The notes: generated from the sequence alone by a model not told the origin. A stretch of DNA of 64,000 nt from Prostheceraeus crozeri (GCA_907163375.1 CAJQUW010011250.1:1-64000), one strand, 5' to 3'; counted from the first letter of the stretch, positions 1 through 11,670 are shown. Program-made: numbers and translations.

Positions 1-1410
1 CTACAATTGAGTGTTCATCTGAGTGCAAAGCAGTAGATAAATTGTAAGAACGCCAGGAGCGGTCATGATTTGAGCAAGAAAATGATCATAATCACAAATT
101 TGAGATTCTCAACTTTTATGATTTTACAGTGTCCTGGAACGGTCATGATTTTAAGGGTGAAAATTGTAATTCTCAAATTTTGAGATTTTGAAAAATTGGG
201 TATTTTTAAAAACGCCCAAATTTGTGAATTTAGGTCTTCATAACCTGAAAAATGGTTCAAATTCATGAATTTATGTCGTTTTTAAAAATACCATTTTTTG
301 AAAAAATGGTACTTTTTGAATGGACTAAATTCATGTATTTAGGTCTTAAAAACCTGAAAAAGGGTGTAAATTCATGAATTTATGTCGTTTTTAAAGATAC
401 TATTTTTTGAATTTTATGGTGTCCTGGAACGGTCTTTTGCCCATTACTGGCATTTCAGTAGTCAGAGTTCCCGCATATGGTCTAGTGAAAACCCACACGA
501 ATTTGTTGAGAAGCCATTACATCCTCTTATCTCAAGACTACAAATGCTTGGACCGATATTCAACTACTGTTGCAAAAATTATTTGACAAAATTATTGCTT
601 CACTCGTTGACGAATTAAGTGACGATGAAAGTTTGACTACTTATTTCTAGCAAGATGGAGCAACTGCGCATACCGCCAATTCCTCAATTCGATATTTTAG
701 TGGAATATTTCAAACAAGAGTTATCTCTGAAGGAGTTTGGCATCCTAGATCCCGGATTTGAATGTCTTGGACTTTTACTGGTGGTTAGCGAAGAAGCAGG
801 AGGTTTACGGAAGCAGGTCACAAAATCTACAGGAGTCTAGAGAAAACGGCCGACAGCAAATTGACGCTATCAGGCACGAGGAAATTCACCGAATGTTTGA
901 GAATATGAGACGTTGAATTGACATTTGTATTCGTGAACAGGGTGGACATTTTCAAATGTTTTTGTAGTATGTTTGTGATCACACAGAAGTCGAAGTTTCT
1001 ACAAGATAAACTCCACTTTTTATAGTGCCGTGGCAAATTCTAAGCGACAAAAGTATTGCACATACATTGATTTATTAGGTGCACAGTGACTTTATGAACG
1101 CACTGATAAGCCTAGTTTTTTGAAAAATTAACTGGTAGCCTACATCATATATCATTATAGGCTTACCTGAACTTATTTTTATTAATTAATTGCTGCATCA
1201 ATTATCAATCATTTTCGATGATAGTTGATCAGATGTCGCTTTCAGTTGGATGCATGCGACGGTTCCTCCCATCTTCTTGATGTGTGCTTCACACGGTTTT
1301 TCTCCAGTCTCTACCAGGCAGGGAATTTTCTTCCATCCTTCTCCAAAAAGTAAGAGTACTTTCGATTTTAATATGCGCTTCAGAGGAGCCATCACACACG
1401 ATTAACGTGA
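1..1410. other. AT-rich non-coding DNA with short degenerate repeats
   Basis: No recognisable gene. A block of about 110 bp is imperfectly repeated at roughly 230-302 and 340-412 (shared words AATTCATGAATTTATGTCG and TAGGTCTT). The phrase GTCCTGGAACGGTC occurs at about 130 and 420. A short open stretch at 655-840 (start ATGGAGCAACTG) resembles nothing I know. The right edge is the target duplication of the hAT element. Confidence 0.5.
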
Positions 1411-1418
1411 GTGTAAAG

Positions 1419-3907
1419 TAGGGTTTAATCCCGGTACCGGTACGGAACCGGTTCCATCTACAATTCGGTAAATACCGGAACCGGTTCCAAGTCAATTGGT
1501 ACCGATTCCCTGGAAAAAGCAGATGGTCGCGTTGTTCGATGACGACAGCCATCTCACGACATCCAATGAGAACCAAGCTCCATCAATCACCGTCTGAAAT
1601 CAGTGCTATTGAGTTAATTGTTTAGAGGAAGTCTAAAAATAGATCTGAGTTCATCACATCTTATTCTAAGAAAAGCGCAAAACAACGTTTGATCCACGGA
1701 ATATTTTCATTCGGTCACTCCATCCATGGCTAGTCGATTGAATTCCTCAGCTGTATGGGAGTACTTCTCTCGTCAAAGGAAAGATTGTGCACATTGTCAT
1801 AAATGTTCAAAGTTGATCAGACACAATTCTGGATCTACAAGTGGAATGCTTAAGCATTTGAGGAAAGTACACAACATTCTGAATTGCGCGCAAGAAACGT
1901 CCGATATAAGCCAAGCAAGCGGTCCTCCTCAGAAAGCTTTAAGGCGAGACTATATTACCTCATTTATACCAAAGAAGGAAAGTCTTGAACGAATACTATC
2001 CAAATTGATCGTAATTGACGGATTTTCTATCAATTGTGTTTGCAAAAGTGAGTCTATTTGTAATTCTCTAAACAGAGATGGATATAATCTTCCGAGGAAT
2101 CCGTCTGACATCATGACTTTTACTTCACTCATACGCTTCTAAAATTCGTCACAATTTGCAAAGTGCTTTTGAAGAGAAAATTAAAAAAGGTGAGCGATTC
2201 TCCTGTTCCTTTCATGAATGGACTAGTGGCACCGGACGCCGCTACTTGAATATAATTTTGCATGGCAACGATGAGTCGATGTGGAACCTGGGATTGTGTC
2301 GAATTTCGTCAGAAAACTTGCTTTCAACGATTAATCAGTGTTTCAGTGATTATAATCTCAATCTGCAACATGACTGTGTAGCATTTATATGTGATGGAGC
2401 AAGCGTTAACGTAAAATTTGGAAAACTTTGTGAAACTGACTTGCAACTTTGTTATTCCCATGCCATTCATTTATTTGGCTGTCGCAAATGTGTTGTGTAA
2501 GTCCAACCAACAATCAATGGTTCAGACTGCTACCGACGATGATGAGAACACTGATTCTGACAGTGAAGATCAAGCACACAATTGTGACGCCGATTTTGAC
2601 TTTGACGATAACAGCTTGTTCACTTGTGAATTATCGGATGATTACAAATCTGTTGTTGATAATGTGAGCAAGGAATGCAAAATATTTCGAAGTGGCAACA
2701 ATTTGCAACTACTGCAGAGATATACGATGGAAGAGTTCGATACTGAGCTCCAGCCTCTGCTTGATATGAAGGTCAGGTGGAATACTATTGAAACAATGCT
2801 AGTACGATATGTAAAATTGCGGCCATTGTATTCTAAAAGCTTGCGTTGATTCAAAAAGGCAGACCTTAGTAACTGATGTTGATATGGAGCTTGTACAATC
2901 ACTTATTGATGTGCTGACACCGATCAGACTCGCAACTGAAGCACTTTGTCGTCGAGATTCTACGTTGTTGTCTGCTGAAGGAGTACTACATTTTTTGTTC
3001 AACAGTTTGCACAGTCTCAAAAGCGGATTAGGTTCTCGTTTCTATGATTTCTTGTTTGTTTGTGTCAGTGAGCGTCCCAATGTTAACATTGTATCATTGA
3101 TCATGTTTCTAAATGGTTCAAATTCTCTTGAACGCTCATCCTTGGACGTTGCATCAAAAAATGCGATTAACAAATGTGCGCTCAAGTTTTTAACGAAGTT
3201 TCATGGAAATGAAGATGTGGAGGTTTCTGATGATCATCCCAGTGACACTGCTGAGACTCCGAGCGTGAAGCCTGTCTTGAGTGAGAACTTGAGTCTCCAG
3301 GAGCGGCTTCAGCAAAGTATTGCTGCATATTCACCTGGACAGTTAAAACGTGGTCTAGTTTCAAATGTTGACACAGAGTTTCAGTTATTTCAAAGAAGTG
3401 GTGAACTAACACATCGCTTGAAATTGCTGCTTCAGAAGTCATTGCTGACTATCAGACCAACTTCGGTAGATTGCGAGCGTTGTTTTTCAACAGCGGGAAA
3501 TTTTTGTCGAAAAATAAGATCACGACTTAGCGATCGATCGCTGAATACGCTTATGTTCCTAAAACAAAACATTATCTAAGCGTTGGATGTACTGATGGGT
3601 TCTGTTAATTGGTGTGTTCTCCATTAACTAATTCATTTTTATGATAACTGAATATTTTTTTGTTCGCGTCAACTTTAATATAGCACAATTCGTATACCAC
3701 TTCTACTTTCAATACCTGTTCCCAATCAATCACAACCTTAAATAACTGGCCATATCCATCTGGATGAAACCTACAATTCAACAGAAAATCTGATTAGCTT
3801 GTGTTAAATACTTTGGAAGCATTGGTACCGGAACCGGTTCTTGCAAACTGGAACCGGATTCGGTACCGGAACCGGTTCTTTTAAATTCGGGAATATGTTA
3901 AACCCTA
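1419..3907 (+). mobile_element. hAT DNA transposon, decayed but with intact ends
   Basis: The element starts TAGGGTTTAA and ends TTAAACCCTA, a perfect 10-bp terminal inverted repeat. It is flanked by the identical 8-bp word GTGTAAAG at 1411-1418 and 3908-3915, the target-site duplication size of the hAT superfamily. Both subterminal regions (about 1430-1505 and 3820-3890) are rich in repeats of GGTACCGG and GGAACCGGTTCC, plausible transposase-binding arrays. Inside is a plus-strand hAT transposase in several frames, so the element cannot move by itself. The exact duplication and TIR suggest moderate age. Confidence 0.9.
1726..3579 (+). pseudogene. hAT transposase pseudogene (BED finger plus hAT dimerisation domain)
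   Basis: The start ATG at 1726 opens a BED-type zinc finger (WEYF near the start, then CxxC and a TxxMLKHLxxxH-type helix). Next comes a segment (2156-2500) with HEWTSGTGRRYLN, where related families usually have DEWT, so the first catalytic Asp seems replaced; CDGAS and CYSHAIHLF follow. 2418-2849 carries acidic sequence and a VRWNTIE motif. 2884-3579 ends with the classic hAT C-terminal dimerisation region (PTSVDCERCFSTAG, then RSRLSD and FLKQN). These parts lie in three reading frames (1726-2142, 2156-2500, 2418-2849, 2884-3579), so there are at least three frame changes. Dead transposase. Confidence 0.85.
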
Positions 3908-3915
3908 GTGTAAAG

Positions 3916-5700
3916 GCAATGTTCTCAAACAAACTAGTATTTCACTTTGTCTCTGATTTGACCTTTGGCGGGCAGGTGTGATCGAAGGCTTGTCTTCTCT
4001 ACTAAATCACCGAGTCCTTTTTTCACTATCACGGTTCATTCCCTCAAATAAGCTTTGTATGCACTGCTGTCTCTGTACTTTTGTTTGACGGAGGTTCATC
4101 ATATTGGCTTCAATAAAGTTCTAAGCTGATTAGACAGTTCAAACATTTCAGAACTCCTCTGAGAGCCCTCCATGACTCAGCCTGCACAAGCCTATAGGTA
4201 CAACCGGTATATGACCCTATGCTTTACAACAAATCCATTGATCTTGTCAATCCCGGGATCGCAAAAGAAATCGGGATCAATTCCGGGATCAGGAAAAGTC
4301 GGGATTTTGAAAACCGTATCGACAAACAAGTGAAACAACTAATTGCTCAGTTGACCAAGTTGCAATGCAAGTTAATTGCTGTCCGATGCATGTTGGGTAG
4401 CAATTTATTTTACATAATTTGAAAAACTTGATTGAAGCATAAAATCATCAAAGTACCAGTGAAAAAGCCGAAGTCGGCCAGACTTTGGCACCGGATTCCT
4501 GCCGACTTTGGCAGTGGGAAAGAGAGCGGAAGTCGAGCCATAGTTGGCATGCCGACTTCCAGCCAAAAAAAATTCGTCAACATGCTACTTGATTCTGATT
4601 CATCAAGTAGTATGTTGACGCTTATCATTATTAAATCTCGGGATATAAAAACACCTCTTTTAACATGATTTAAATATTATATTATAATGCCTACAAATCA
4701 GGATACTCATCATGCGGTAATTCTGACAAGTAGTGACTGTTTCTCCTCGCACTAGAGCCACATTCTTTGTCTTTCGATCCGAATAGGAGAGGTAGCTATC
4801 TACTAGCTATCTCATAGCAGTACTGAATACTTAAAGTTTCAATATAGCAATCTTTGCATTTGCTTCGTCTAACCGAAAAGACAGAAGAAATTGAAGTGTA
4901 GTTGACCGACATTTTTCTTCAATTACAATTACATCATAAAAATTCAACTTTTTTTTGGACACGATCTCATACATTCAGATCGGTTAGTGTCTCAAGACCA
5001 AGCATGCCGGCACGTAAAAGGGGCAGCATGGGCAAGGATAAAAAAAGGCATTTTGCATATGCACACCTATATACAAGAAATTGGACTATTTTATACGCCT
5101 TTATTTATTTAAATTATATAACCATAGACCAGGAAGCACTTACTAGTTTCCCTGCCGCGCGAATCGCGCGGATTTCCATACTAGGCGTGGTGTAGAACGT
5201 TGTAGATCGAGCTTGATTTCATTACATCGGAGCATGATAATCATCGCTTTGCAATAACAATTAGTAGTCCATAGTATTGCATGTTCGCATCGGTATCGGC
5301 ACCTTTATTTGTATCTCAAGTATGGGAACTTTTATTTGAAAATTTTGACTTTATATGTGATTTTTGAATTCCTTTTCTTCTGCTTAAATGAATACGGAGT
5401 TCAAATGATCTTATATAGAGGTTTCTTTTAACAAATGCATAAACATAATGCCATGATTTAACAATATTATAAGTAGGTTCTATTCCGATGAAATAACGTG
5501 TGAAAATATGAGGTTTAAAAATATGACAATGTGATATAACCGAAATCGAATCATATATTGTAGGTTCTATATACACTTTTACATAGTGACTTAAACTTGA
5601 TATTCTTAATGTGTACTTAACTGTAAGGTTATTATTATTCACGACACCGGTATCCAGCTTTGATACGGAAAATATTCAAAAATAAAATATTTGATCAAAT
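3916..5700. other. Non-coding DNA, hairpin and CCCGGGAT-rich patch
   Basis: No gene is recognised. The words CCCGGGATC, ATCGGGATC and TCGGGAT recur at about 4250-4315, and TCTCGGGAT stands at about 4636; this could be a small worn element. A 19-bp inverted repeat with one mismatch lies at 4575-4593 and 4602-4620. Open stretches at 4432-4668, 4902-5195 and 5316-5642 show no known domain. Confidence 0.4.
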
Positions 5701-5702
5701 CA

Positions 5703-6420
5703 TTATGATCTATTTATGTACAAAATATCAAACAATATAATATAAACCTCTGTGATAACTCTAATGATATAAACAAGAAAAACAAGCAAGCTTTTTTTCG
5801 TCATTGGCATTGCGTTAAATATATCACAAATTGTTGATATCTTTGTAACCGTCTTTATTCTTGGTTTGATCTGTTCATTTCTCATTTTGAGGAGGACTGG
5901 CAAACCCTTTAGTTCTTCTTCAGATTCTGCTTTGCGAGATTGTTGAAGCTTCATTACTCTGGACACAATTGGAAATATTTTGTCAAATGATTCCTTCTCG
6001 AGTTTGCCATTTACAGAGTCTATCAGGGCTATTTCAATATCTTCTAATATTTTCAAATCATTTTGGGAGAATCTTCTCTGCATTGCTCCGTCAATCAAAT
6101 TGATCAAATCAAAATATTTCTAGGAAAAAGATTGGAACGTTGTATCCGGTGTATCAATATCAGGCAGGTCTGTCATTTCGGACAATATTTCTGGCAGTTT
6201 TCTTTTTCTCCTTTCCTTTCTCTCCATGATGCTATCTGTCATTTCGTCCCTAATTCTGCTTGTAGCTTTTCTGCATGACTCCATATCTTACTAGCTTCGT
6301 CATTGGAGCACATTTCTTTGAATCATTGCTTCGCAAGATTGATGACGAAATTCGCTTCTTGAGCACTAACATCAGATCTTTGAGTAGTCCTGGAAATATT
6401 CTCCATTATACAGATCACGT
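5703..6420 (-). pseudogene. Remnant of a ZMYM1-type hAT transposase
   Basis: The minus-strand reading of 6107-5703 contains LINLIDGAMQRRFSQNDLKI followed by a helical stretch and then KISTICDIFNAMPMTKKSL. This order recalls the C-terminal half of ZMYM1/hAT-type transposases, where an RRFS/RRFD segment precedes a dimerisation region. Upstream on the same strand (about 6120-6420) further helical, charged coding-like sequence is interrupted by stops. The C-terminal signature itself is eroded into a hydrophobic run. No inverted repeats were found. The assignment rests on motif memory only. Confidence 0.35.
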
Positions 6421-6725
6421 CGTATGAGCACTTAATGCTAGCGATCAAAAAGGTGTCCTCAATTGATTCACTATTCCTTTCGACTTTTCGCGCGTCTCCC
6501 AACTGTATGACATTACCTATTTTGTAAATGTGACCGCAGACTTGCCCACGCCTTGTGAAAAGTCAGCATTGTTTCTATTTGCTCATCCTCCACAAATTGC
6601 ACAATGGCAAATTGCACCTGCCAAAATGCAAGACACAATAGAATAACTTGGCCGCCGCGCAAAAAGACAACATAGAAACACGTGCCCACCTTGTACTCGT
6701 AAAAAAGGCAACATATGTACATTAA
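6421..6725. other. Non-coding DNA with degenerate GGCAA-containing units
   Basis: No gene. From about 6583 the sequence contains imperfect units of about 35-55 bp, each beginning GGCAA or a variant. The same units continue after the piggyBac element (8950-9060). It reads as a worn minisatellite interrupted by the transposon. Confidence 0.4.
6722..6725. repeat. TTAA target site, left side of piggyBac
   Basis: TTAA directly precedes the terminal repeat CCCTTCTACTGCGC. The partner TTAA is at 8946-8949. Confidence 0.9.
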
Positions 6726-8945
6726 CCCTTCTACTGCGCTGCTAAAAAAATCACACATTCTGCGCACATAGAGACAAAATGTCTCGGGTATGTTTATTGG
6801 AAAAAATGAGTACATGAAAGGCCATCTTGGCTAGATAAGTGTAAATATAACACGACACATTACCGAGCGGCATGAATGATAAAGGATTACTCCGGTAAGT
6901 CGTGTGAAACACAAATAGATCCTTTGTTTGAATGGTCATTGCAAACAAATTTGTGACACATCACACAAAATCCGCGAACTTGATTTCGTTTCTCGCACAT
7001 ATGGCATCGTCCTCGTTCAGGTTGATCTCCACGCGCGGCAGGTACCTCGTCATTTGCCTGGGGAGACTTCACGCCACATAAGTCCATCGCAATTCTCACG
7101 GAAGAGTGAAGTTTCACCTCCACGGAACGTCGCCAGATGTGAGGCTTCATGAGGGCTTCTGCCAGATCTTTGAGAAAAAGTCGACGTTTAGCAAGATTTC
7201 TCCGGTTCCAATCGGGATTGTTCGTCATCCATACCACAAAACTGTTCCAACATGCCACATTCAACATGTTCGTGAAAAGTTTTGTCGGGTATTTGCGTGT
7301 TTGACGATTGCAGCTGTAGGTGTTGGTAGTCATATCTATGGTATCCACAGCACCTTTCTTTGAATTGTAATCCAAGATCAATTTTGGTTTCCGCTCCTCT
7401 CCATCGGAAATGATAGCGTCGTGGTGAAGTGAGGAAAGTAAAATAACTGCTTTCCTCTTCTTTGGCACGTAAGAGCACAGTGTAAGCTTTTCAGTGAAGC
7501 CAAATGTCGAGGAATGAACTTCTCGCTGAAAGGTTCCTTGGAAACTTGGTGGAATCTCCGGCTTGTTACTGCGCAAAGTTCCCATCAAGGTGAGTCTCTT
7601 TTCCAATAAATTGTTCGCAAGAGGTACACTCGTAAAAAAATTGTCGGTCGTTATATTTCGCCCTGACTGATAGATAGGGCGGCATAAGTCCATTACAACT
7701 CGGCTAGCTTGGCCAACTTCTGGCAGATTTCCTTCTTTTCCGAGATAAATTTGGGCATTGTAAAAGTAGCAGGTGTCCGAATCCGCCAGAACCCAAATCT
7801 TTATGCCGTACCGGTTTGGCTTTGATGGCATATAAACGCGGAAGGGGCAACGGCCGCGAAATCCGACAAGCATTTCATTAATGGTCCCATTCGGACCAAG
7901 AGAATAACACATTCTGCATCTGCTGAGGAACATTTCCCATATTTCACGAAATGCACTTAGTTTGTCCCGTTGCCGTCGATCCTCCCGAGTATTTTTGTCG
8001 TCAAAACGCAAAAACTTCAAAATAACTTTGAACCTGTTGAGAGACATTGTGGCGCGTAGTTTTGGACGACCATCGTCTTCTGACCAGAGCTCTTCATAGC
8101 TTTCGTTTCCAGATTTGTGGATTCCAATATAAATTAGACAACCAATGAAAGCCTTGAATTCTTCGATGTCTAAGTCCCTCCATCTTCTTGCATACCAACT
8201 GTCCTCATCAGAATCTTCAATAAACTGATTAGCATGTCTATTCGTGTAATCTATCACCTTGTTGAGCAATTCATCTTGAACGAAAAGCTGGAAAGTTTCT
8301 CTAATGGAGTCGACTCGCGTAATTGACGTCGGACCACCCGCTGTGCGAAGCACGTTTTCTCGACGAAAGCGTCCACGTTGACTTGGAGGATCGCGATTCC
8401 ATAAGAAACCATTCCTTCCTCGAAGACCCCTTGTCGTGATAAAGCCTCCTCGGCATCGTCTCCATCGTCGTCGCTCTCACTGTCTTCTTCATTACTGGAT
8501 TCCTCTGTGGCGTGTTCTACCTGATCTTCTTCATCGCTACTCTCATCCATTTCTTCTTCTCTCTCTTCTTGAATCAGATGTTCTACCAGTTGAAATACTG
8601 TGGGTGCAGCTTGTCTTCGGGGTCTTGATGATGAAGCCATTGCAACTACAATGCTCGCGCTAGCAACAGAAAATGACACGACGCAAGACACAAGGCTGTG
8701 CGCTAAATTGTCGCCTGCGTGAGTTACATTCCTGCAGTGTGATGTGATTGACTGTCCATGTCTTTGTTCAAGCGTGCGCACAGCGAATCAGAGTGCACTT
8801 AGCGAATTTTTCTTTTGTCAGCTTGTGACCAACATTTAGAAAGGAAAAGTCACCAAAAATGGAATAATTTGAGAAAGTTTTTAAAAAGTTATGAACAAAA
8901 TATGAAAACCCGAGACATTTTGTCTCTATGTGCGCAGTAGAAGGG
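6726..8945 (-). mobile_element. piggyBac transposon, nearly whole
   Basis: The 2,220-bp element has perfect 14-bp inverted ends, CCCTTCTACTGCGC, bounded by TTAA on both sides, which is diagnostic of piggyBac. A 28-bp internal repeat (starting TGCGCACATAGAGAC) lies at 6761-6788 and inverted at 8909-8936. On the left a 21-bp spacer separates it from the terminal repeat; on the right it merges with it. That asymmetry is a hallmark of the family. The transposase is on the minus strand with one frameshift and one damaged catalytic residue, so the copy is recent but inactive. Confidence 0.93.
6887..8640 (-). pseudogene. piggyBac transposase (PGBD4-like), one frameshift
   Basis: The start ATG at 8640 (MASSSRPRRQ) opens a very acidic N-terminus (runs of E/D), as usual in PGBD4-type transposases. 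The reading frame changes once near 8350, and 8353-6887 then carries the RNase-H-like core. Landmarks are FRGRCPFRVYMPSKPNRYGIK, TTDNFFTS (second catalytic Asp) and KGAVDTID (third Asp). The motif before FRGRCP reads TINEML where the family has IDE, so the first catalytic Asp is Asn. The C-terminus is a Cys/His-rich finger (CHMCEKRNQ...CVMCHKFVC). The frameshift and the Asp-to-Asn change make the product inactive. Confidence 0.9.
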
Positions 8946-8949
8946 TTAA
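8946..8949. repeat. TTAA target site, right side of piggyBac
   Basis: TTAA follows the inverted terminal repeat GCGCAGTAGAAGGG and matches 6722-6725. Confidence 0.9.
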
Positions 8950-9063
8950 TAACTTATGCCGACCATGTAAAAGGGCAAAATAGATCAATTTGCTCACCCT
9001 ACAAAACGGCAATCATGTTGATCAACTTGCCCACTCTGTCAACCAAAAGGCGACACATATTAA

Positions 9064-9425
9064 AGTAGTAAGAAAACGGCGAACACCAGATAGCGCAAGA
9101 TGGCCGCCATCGCTGAGTCCCCCCCCCCTCTGGTCCGCCAGTGTCGTGATGTGCCGGCGAGGTTCTGCTGCCGTCCCCCCCCCCTCTGGACCGTCAGTGT
9201 GTGAGTCTTGGGTGTCTGTGTGCGACCGCCTGGTGGACTTGGGCGACCGTCTAGGTTGACGTGGGCGACCGTCTAGGTTGTCTTGGTTAACCTGTGGTAT
9301 GTTTTGGTGTGTAGTGTCCAAACGCGGCCTCGGATGTGAAAACGGAGGCCAGATTCGGATTCAGCGTGAAATTCTGCATCTGTATGGTGAATTTGAAAGC
9401 AATCGGAGATAAAAATTTTTCGCTG
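9064..9425 (+). repeat. Polinton left terminal block
   Basis: This block is repeated inverted at 32946-33320. It contains poly-C runs of 9-10 nt (about 9120 and 9175) and two copies of a ~20-bp word GGGCGACCGTCTAGG (three copies at the right end, about 33088-33140). GC content is clearly higher than in the coding interior. Confidence 0.85.
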
Positions 9426-10550
9426 ACGTCCCCCCCCCCTCTGGACAGCTTGCTTCGATCTTGGCTTCTAGTGGACGGATTTTGTCGAGTGAGGTGTCAT
9501 TTGAAAGCTAAAAGTGAGACAAATTCACTGAAACAAACGGCTTGTTCCTATCTGTCTTCGTTTACATGTGAGACGCCATTTAAGATTTTAGGTCGGAGCT
9601 CACCTGAAAAAATCCTAAGTGTCAGAGTGACTTTGTATGGGAAAAATTAAAAATTTTCCAAAGTGTGGAATTTCGACCTGGGACCTTTACCAAAGTTTGT
9701 TTCATCAAATTTCGCTGACCTCCCCCCCCCTTTGTTCTAACTTTGGTTCTAGTGGACGGATTTTGTTCGTTCGACTTGCATTGGAAAGAGGATGAAACAC
9801 TGCTCGACCGCATTTTTCGTTGCGAGTCAATCGGAGCAGCCGTTCAAAAGTTAGAGCGGTTACAAGATTTTAGGTCGGAGCTCACCTGAAAAAATCCTAA
9901 GTGTCAGAGTGACTTTGTATGGGAAAAATTAAAAATTTTCCAAAGTGTGGAATTTCGACCTGGGACCTTTACCAAAGTTTGTTTCATCAAATTTCGCTGA
10001 CCCCCCCCCTTTGTTCTAACTTTGGTTCTAGTGGACGGATTTTGTTCGTTCGACTTGCATTGGAAAGAGGATGAAACACTGCTCGACCGCATTTTTCGTT
10101 GCGAGTCAATCGGAGCAGCCGTTCAAAAGTTAGAGCGGTTACAAGATTTTAGGTCGGAGCTCACCTGAAAAAATCCTAAGTGTCAGAGTGACTTTGTATG
10201 GGAAAAATTAAAAATTTTCCAAAGTGTGGAATTTCGACCTGGGACCTTTACCAAAGTTTGTTTCATCAAATTTCGCTGACCCCCCCCCTTTGTTCTAACT
10301 TTGGTTCTAGTGGACGGATTTTGTTCGTTCGACTTGCATTGGAAAGAGGATGAAACACTGCTCGACCGCATTTTTCGTTGCGAGTCAATCGGAGCAGCCG
10401 TTCAAAAGTTAGAGCGGTTACAAGATTTTAGGTCGGAGCTCACCTGAAAAAATCCTAAGTGTCAGAGTGACTTTGTATGGGAAAAATTAAAAATTTTCCA
10501 AAGTGTGGAATTTCGACCTGGGACCTTTACCAAAGTTTGTTTCATCAGCT
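9425..10550 (+). repeat. Polinton left subterminal tandem array, ~279-bp units
   Basis: A diverged first unit (about 9425-9590, with CTTGCTTCGATCTTGG) is followed by just over three near-identical units spaced 279-282 bp. Each contains TCGCTGAC next to a run of 8-10 C, then TAACTTTGGTTCTAGTGGAC, and ends with CAAAGTGTGGAATTTCGACC. Short open frames within the units recur only because the units are identical and are not genes. The array ends abruptly at about 10550, where the promoter of the first gene begins. Confidence 0.9.
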
Positions 10551-10560
10551 TGATGTTATT

Positions 10561-10610
10561 GCCCAATGAGGATCATCATCCAATGAGAATCAAGCATTTC
10601 TTTATAAATA
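10561..10610 (+). promoter_or_regulatory. CCAAT/TATA promoter of the first Polinton gene
   Basis: Two CCAATGAG words (10563-10570 and 10580-10587) precede TATAAATA at 10603-10610. The start codon is 91 nt after the TATA box. A similar CCAAT plus TATA arrangement precedes the polymerase gene on the other strand. Confidence 0.75.
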
Positions 10611-10700
10611 GCGAGCCTTCCACAGTGAGAATCATTCCATCGTTGAATCACACGAGTGACGGACGCACATTTTCTCTCTCTATTCTATTATCCAACTAAA

Positions 10701-11476
10701 ATGGTAAGTCGCTACATCCCTCCCTATCCTCCCTTGAACGTAAACTTAATACAATCTTTTTTCATTTTCAGGCATCTACTCCATCTGCTGCACTAGTAGG
10801 ACAAAATGACGGTCAAACGTTACAAGGTTCGCTCCGATCAGATCATCTACAACTGAGGCCAGTGGAAGAAACAACCAAGGTACATAATCCTACACCGCTA
10901 CAGCGTAAATTTAAACAAGTCTTGCGTTATGACGATCATAGCGTAGTACTCCAAACGGGAATGCTCCCTTCCACGGATGTCAAGATAATGCGCAATCAGT
11001 ATGGGGACTACATACTGATCCCCGTGAGTACGTACATTCGCCGCCAACTCGATATTATTGAGGAGTACGTGACATTAAATATGAACATTCCTACTCCTCT
11101 TGCTCAAGAGTGGAAAGCGAGAGATGACAAGGATACTCCCTATAGAAAGATTTGGGATGGTAATCAAATTTGCCTACCGGTATCACATTGGTGTACTTAC
11201 TATAAGAAGGAGGGAGATCATTCAACAATCATCACATGCGACGAGCTCGGAGAAGGTACTTGGGATATCCTTTTCAAAGTGAATGGACTATATTATGGTC
11301 AGCACAAAGATAATAAAATAGCCTCTCTCTCCATGCATATGGAATCCATCCTATATATTCCAAAACCAGCCAGCGTAGATGACATAATTGATCAAATCCT
11401 CAACAGCAGTGGTACGAAGCGCAAGTCGGAGAAGAATGCTACATCAAAACGCAAATCAAAGAAGGAGAATTACTAG
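10701..11476 (+). CDS. First Polinton gene, function unknown, spliced, basic tail
   Basis: An ATG at 10701-10703 is followed at once by a consensus donor GTAAGT. A pyrimidine-rich acceptor ends at 10771 and the frame then stays open to 11476, giving about 235 residues. The family is not recognised. The centre is mixed strand/helix-like with several Trp and Tyr (for example GTWDILFKVNGLYYGQHK). The tail is strongly basic (KRKSEKNATSKRKSKK), fitting a nuclear or nucleic-acid-binding protein. It has a TATA/CCAAT promoter of its own, unlike the structural genes downstream. Short introns are known in Polintons. A single-stranded DNA-binding or early regulatory role is only a guess. Confidence 0.65.
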
Positions 11477-11510
11477 TCCTTTCCTAACTCTACCCTATGA
11501 CAATTCGCTT

Positions 11511-11636
11511 ATGTGCTTTGAGTGTCATAGACGTGGTCTTATTAGATACATTTTACTTCTTCGTTGCCATCATATCATTTGTGTATTTTGTCGTGAAAAG
11601 CATCGATGTAATTCTTCATTTTGTAATATGTTATAG
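11511..11636 (+). CDS. Very small Cys/His-rich (RING-like) protein
   Basis: 41 residues: CFEC, then RCHHIICVFC, then Cys at two more places, a compressed C-x2-C...C-x-H-x2-C-x2-C pattern. It overlaps no other strong frame and lies between the first gene and the DEDD-like gene. It may be a real mini zinc-binding protein or the exon of a larger one. No identity is proposed beyond the zinc pattern, which echoes the larger RING-like protein at 12721-13044. Confidence 0.4.
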   Translation: MCFECHRRGLIRYILLLRCHHIICVFCREKHRCNSSFCNML

Positions 11637-11670
11637 AACGCTTCCTTAGATGTGTAAATTTCCGTTTTAG

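Noticed and set aside
655-900. Possible transposon-protein remnant (MEQLRIPPIPQFD...)
   Set aside because: Short, in two frames, and no family could be recalled.
4246-4645. Small transposon bounded by ATCCCGGGAT/ATCTCGGGAT
   Set aside because: End similarity is very short and no target duplication was found.
9622-10371. Recurring 62-63 residue minus-strand frames in the Polinton end array, also at 31623-32746
   Set aside because: They repeat only because the 279-bp units are identical. They run through poly-C tracts and resemble no protein.
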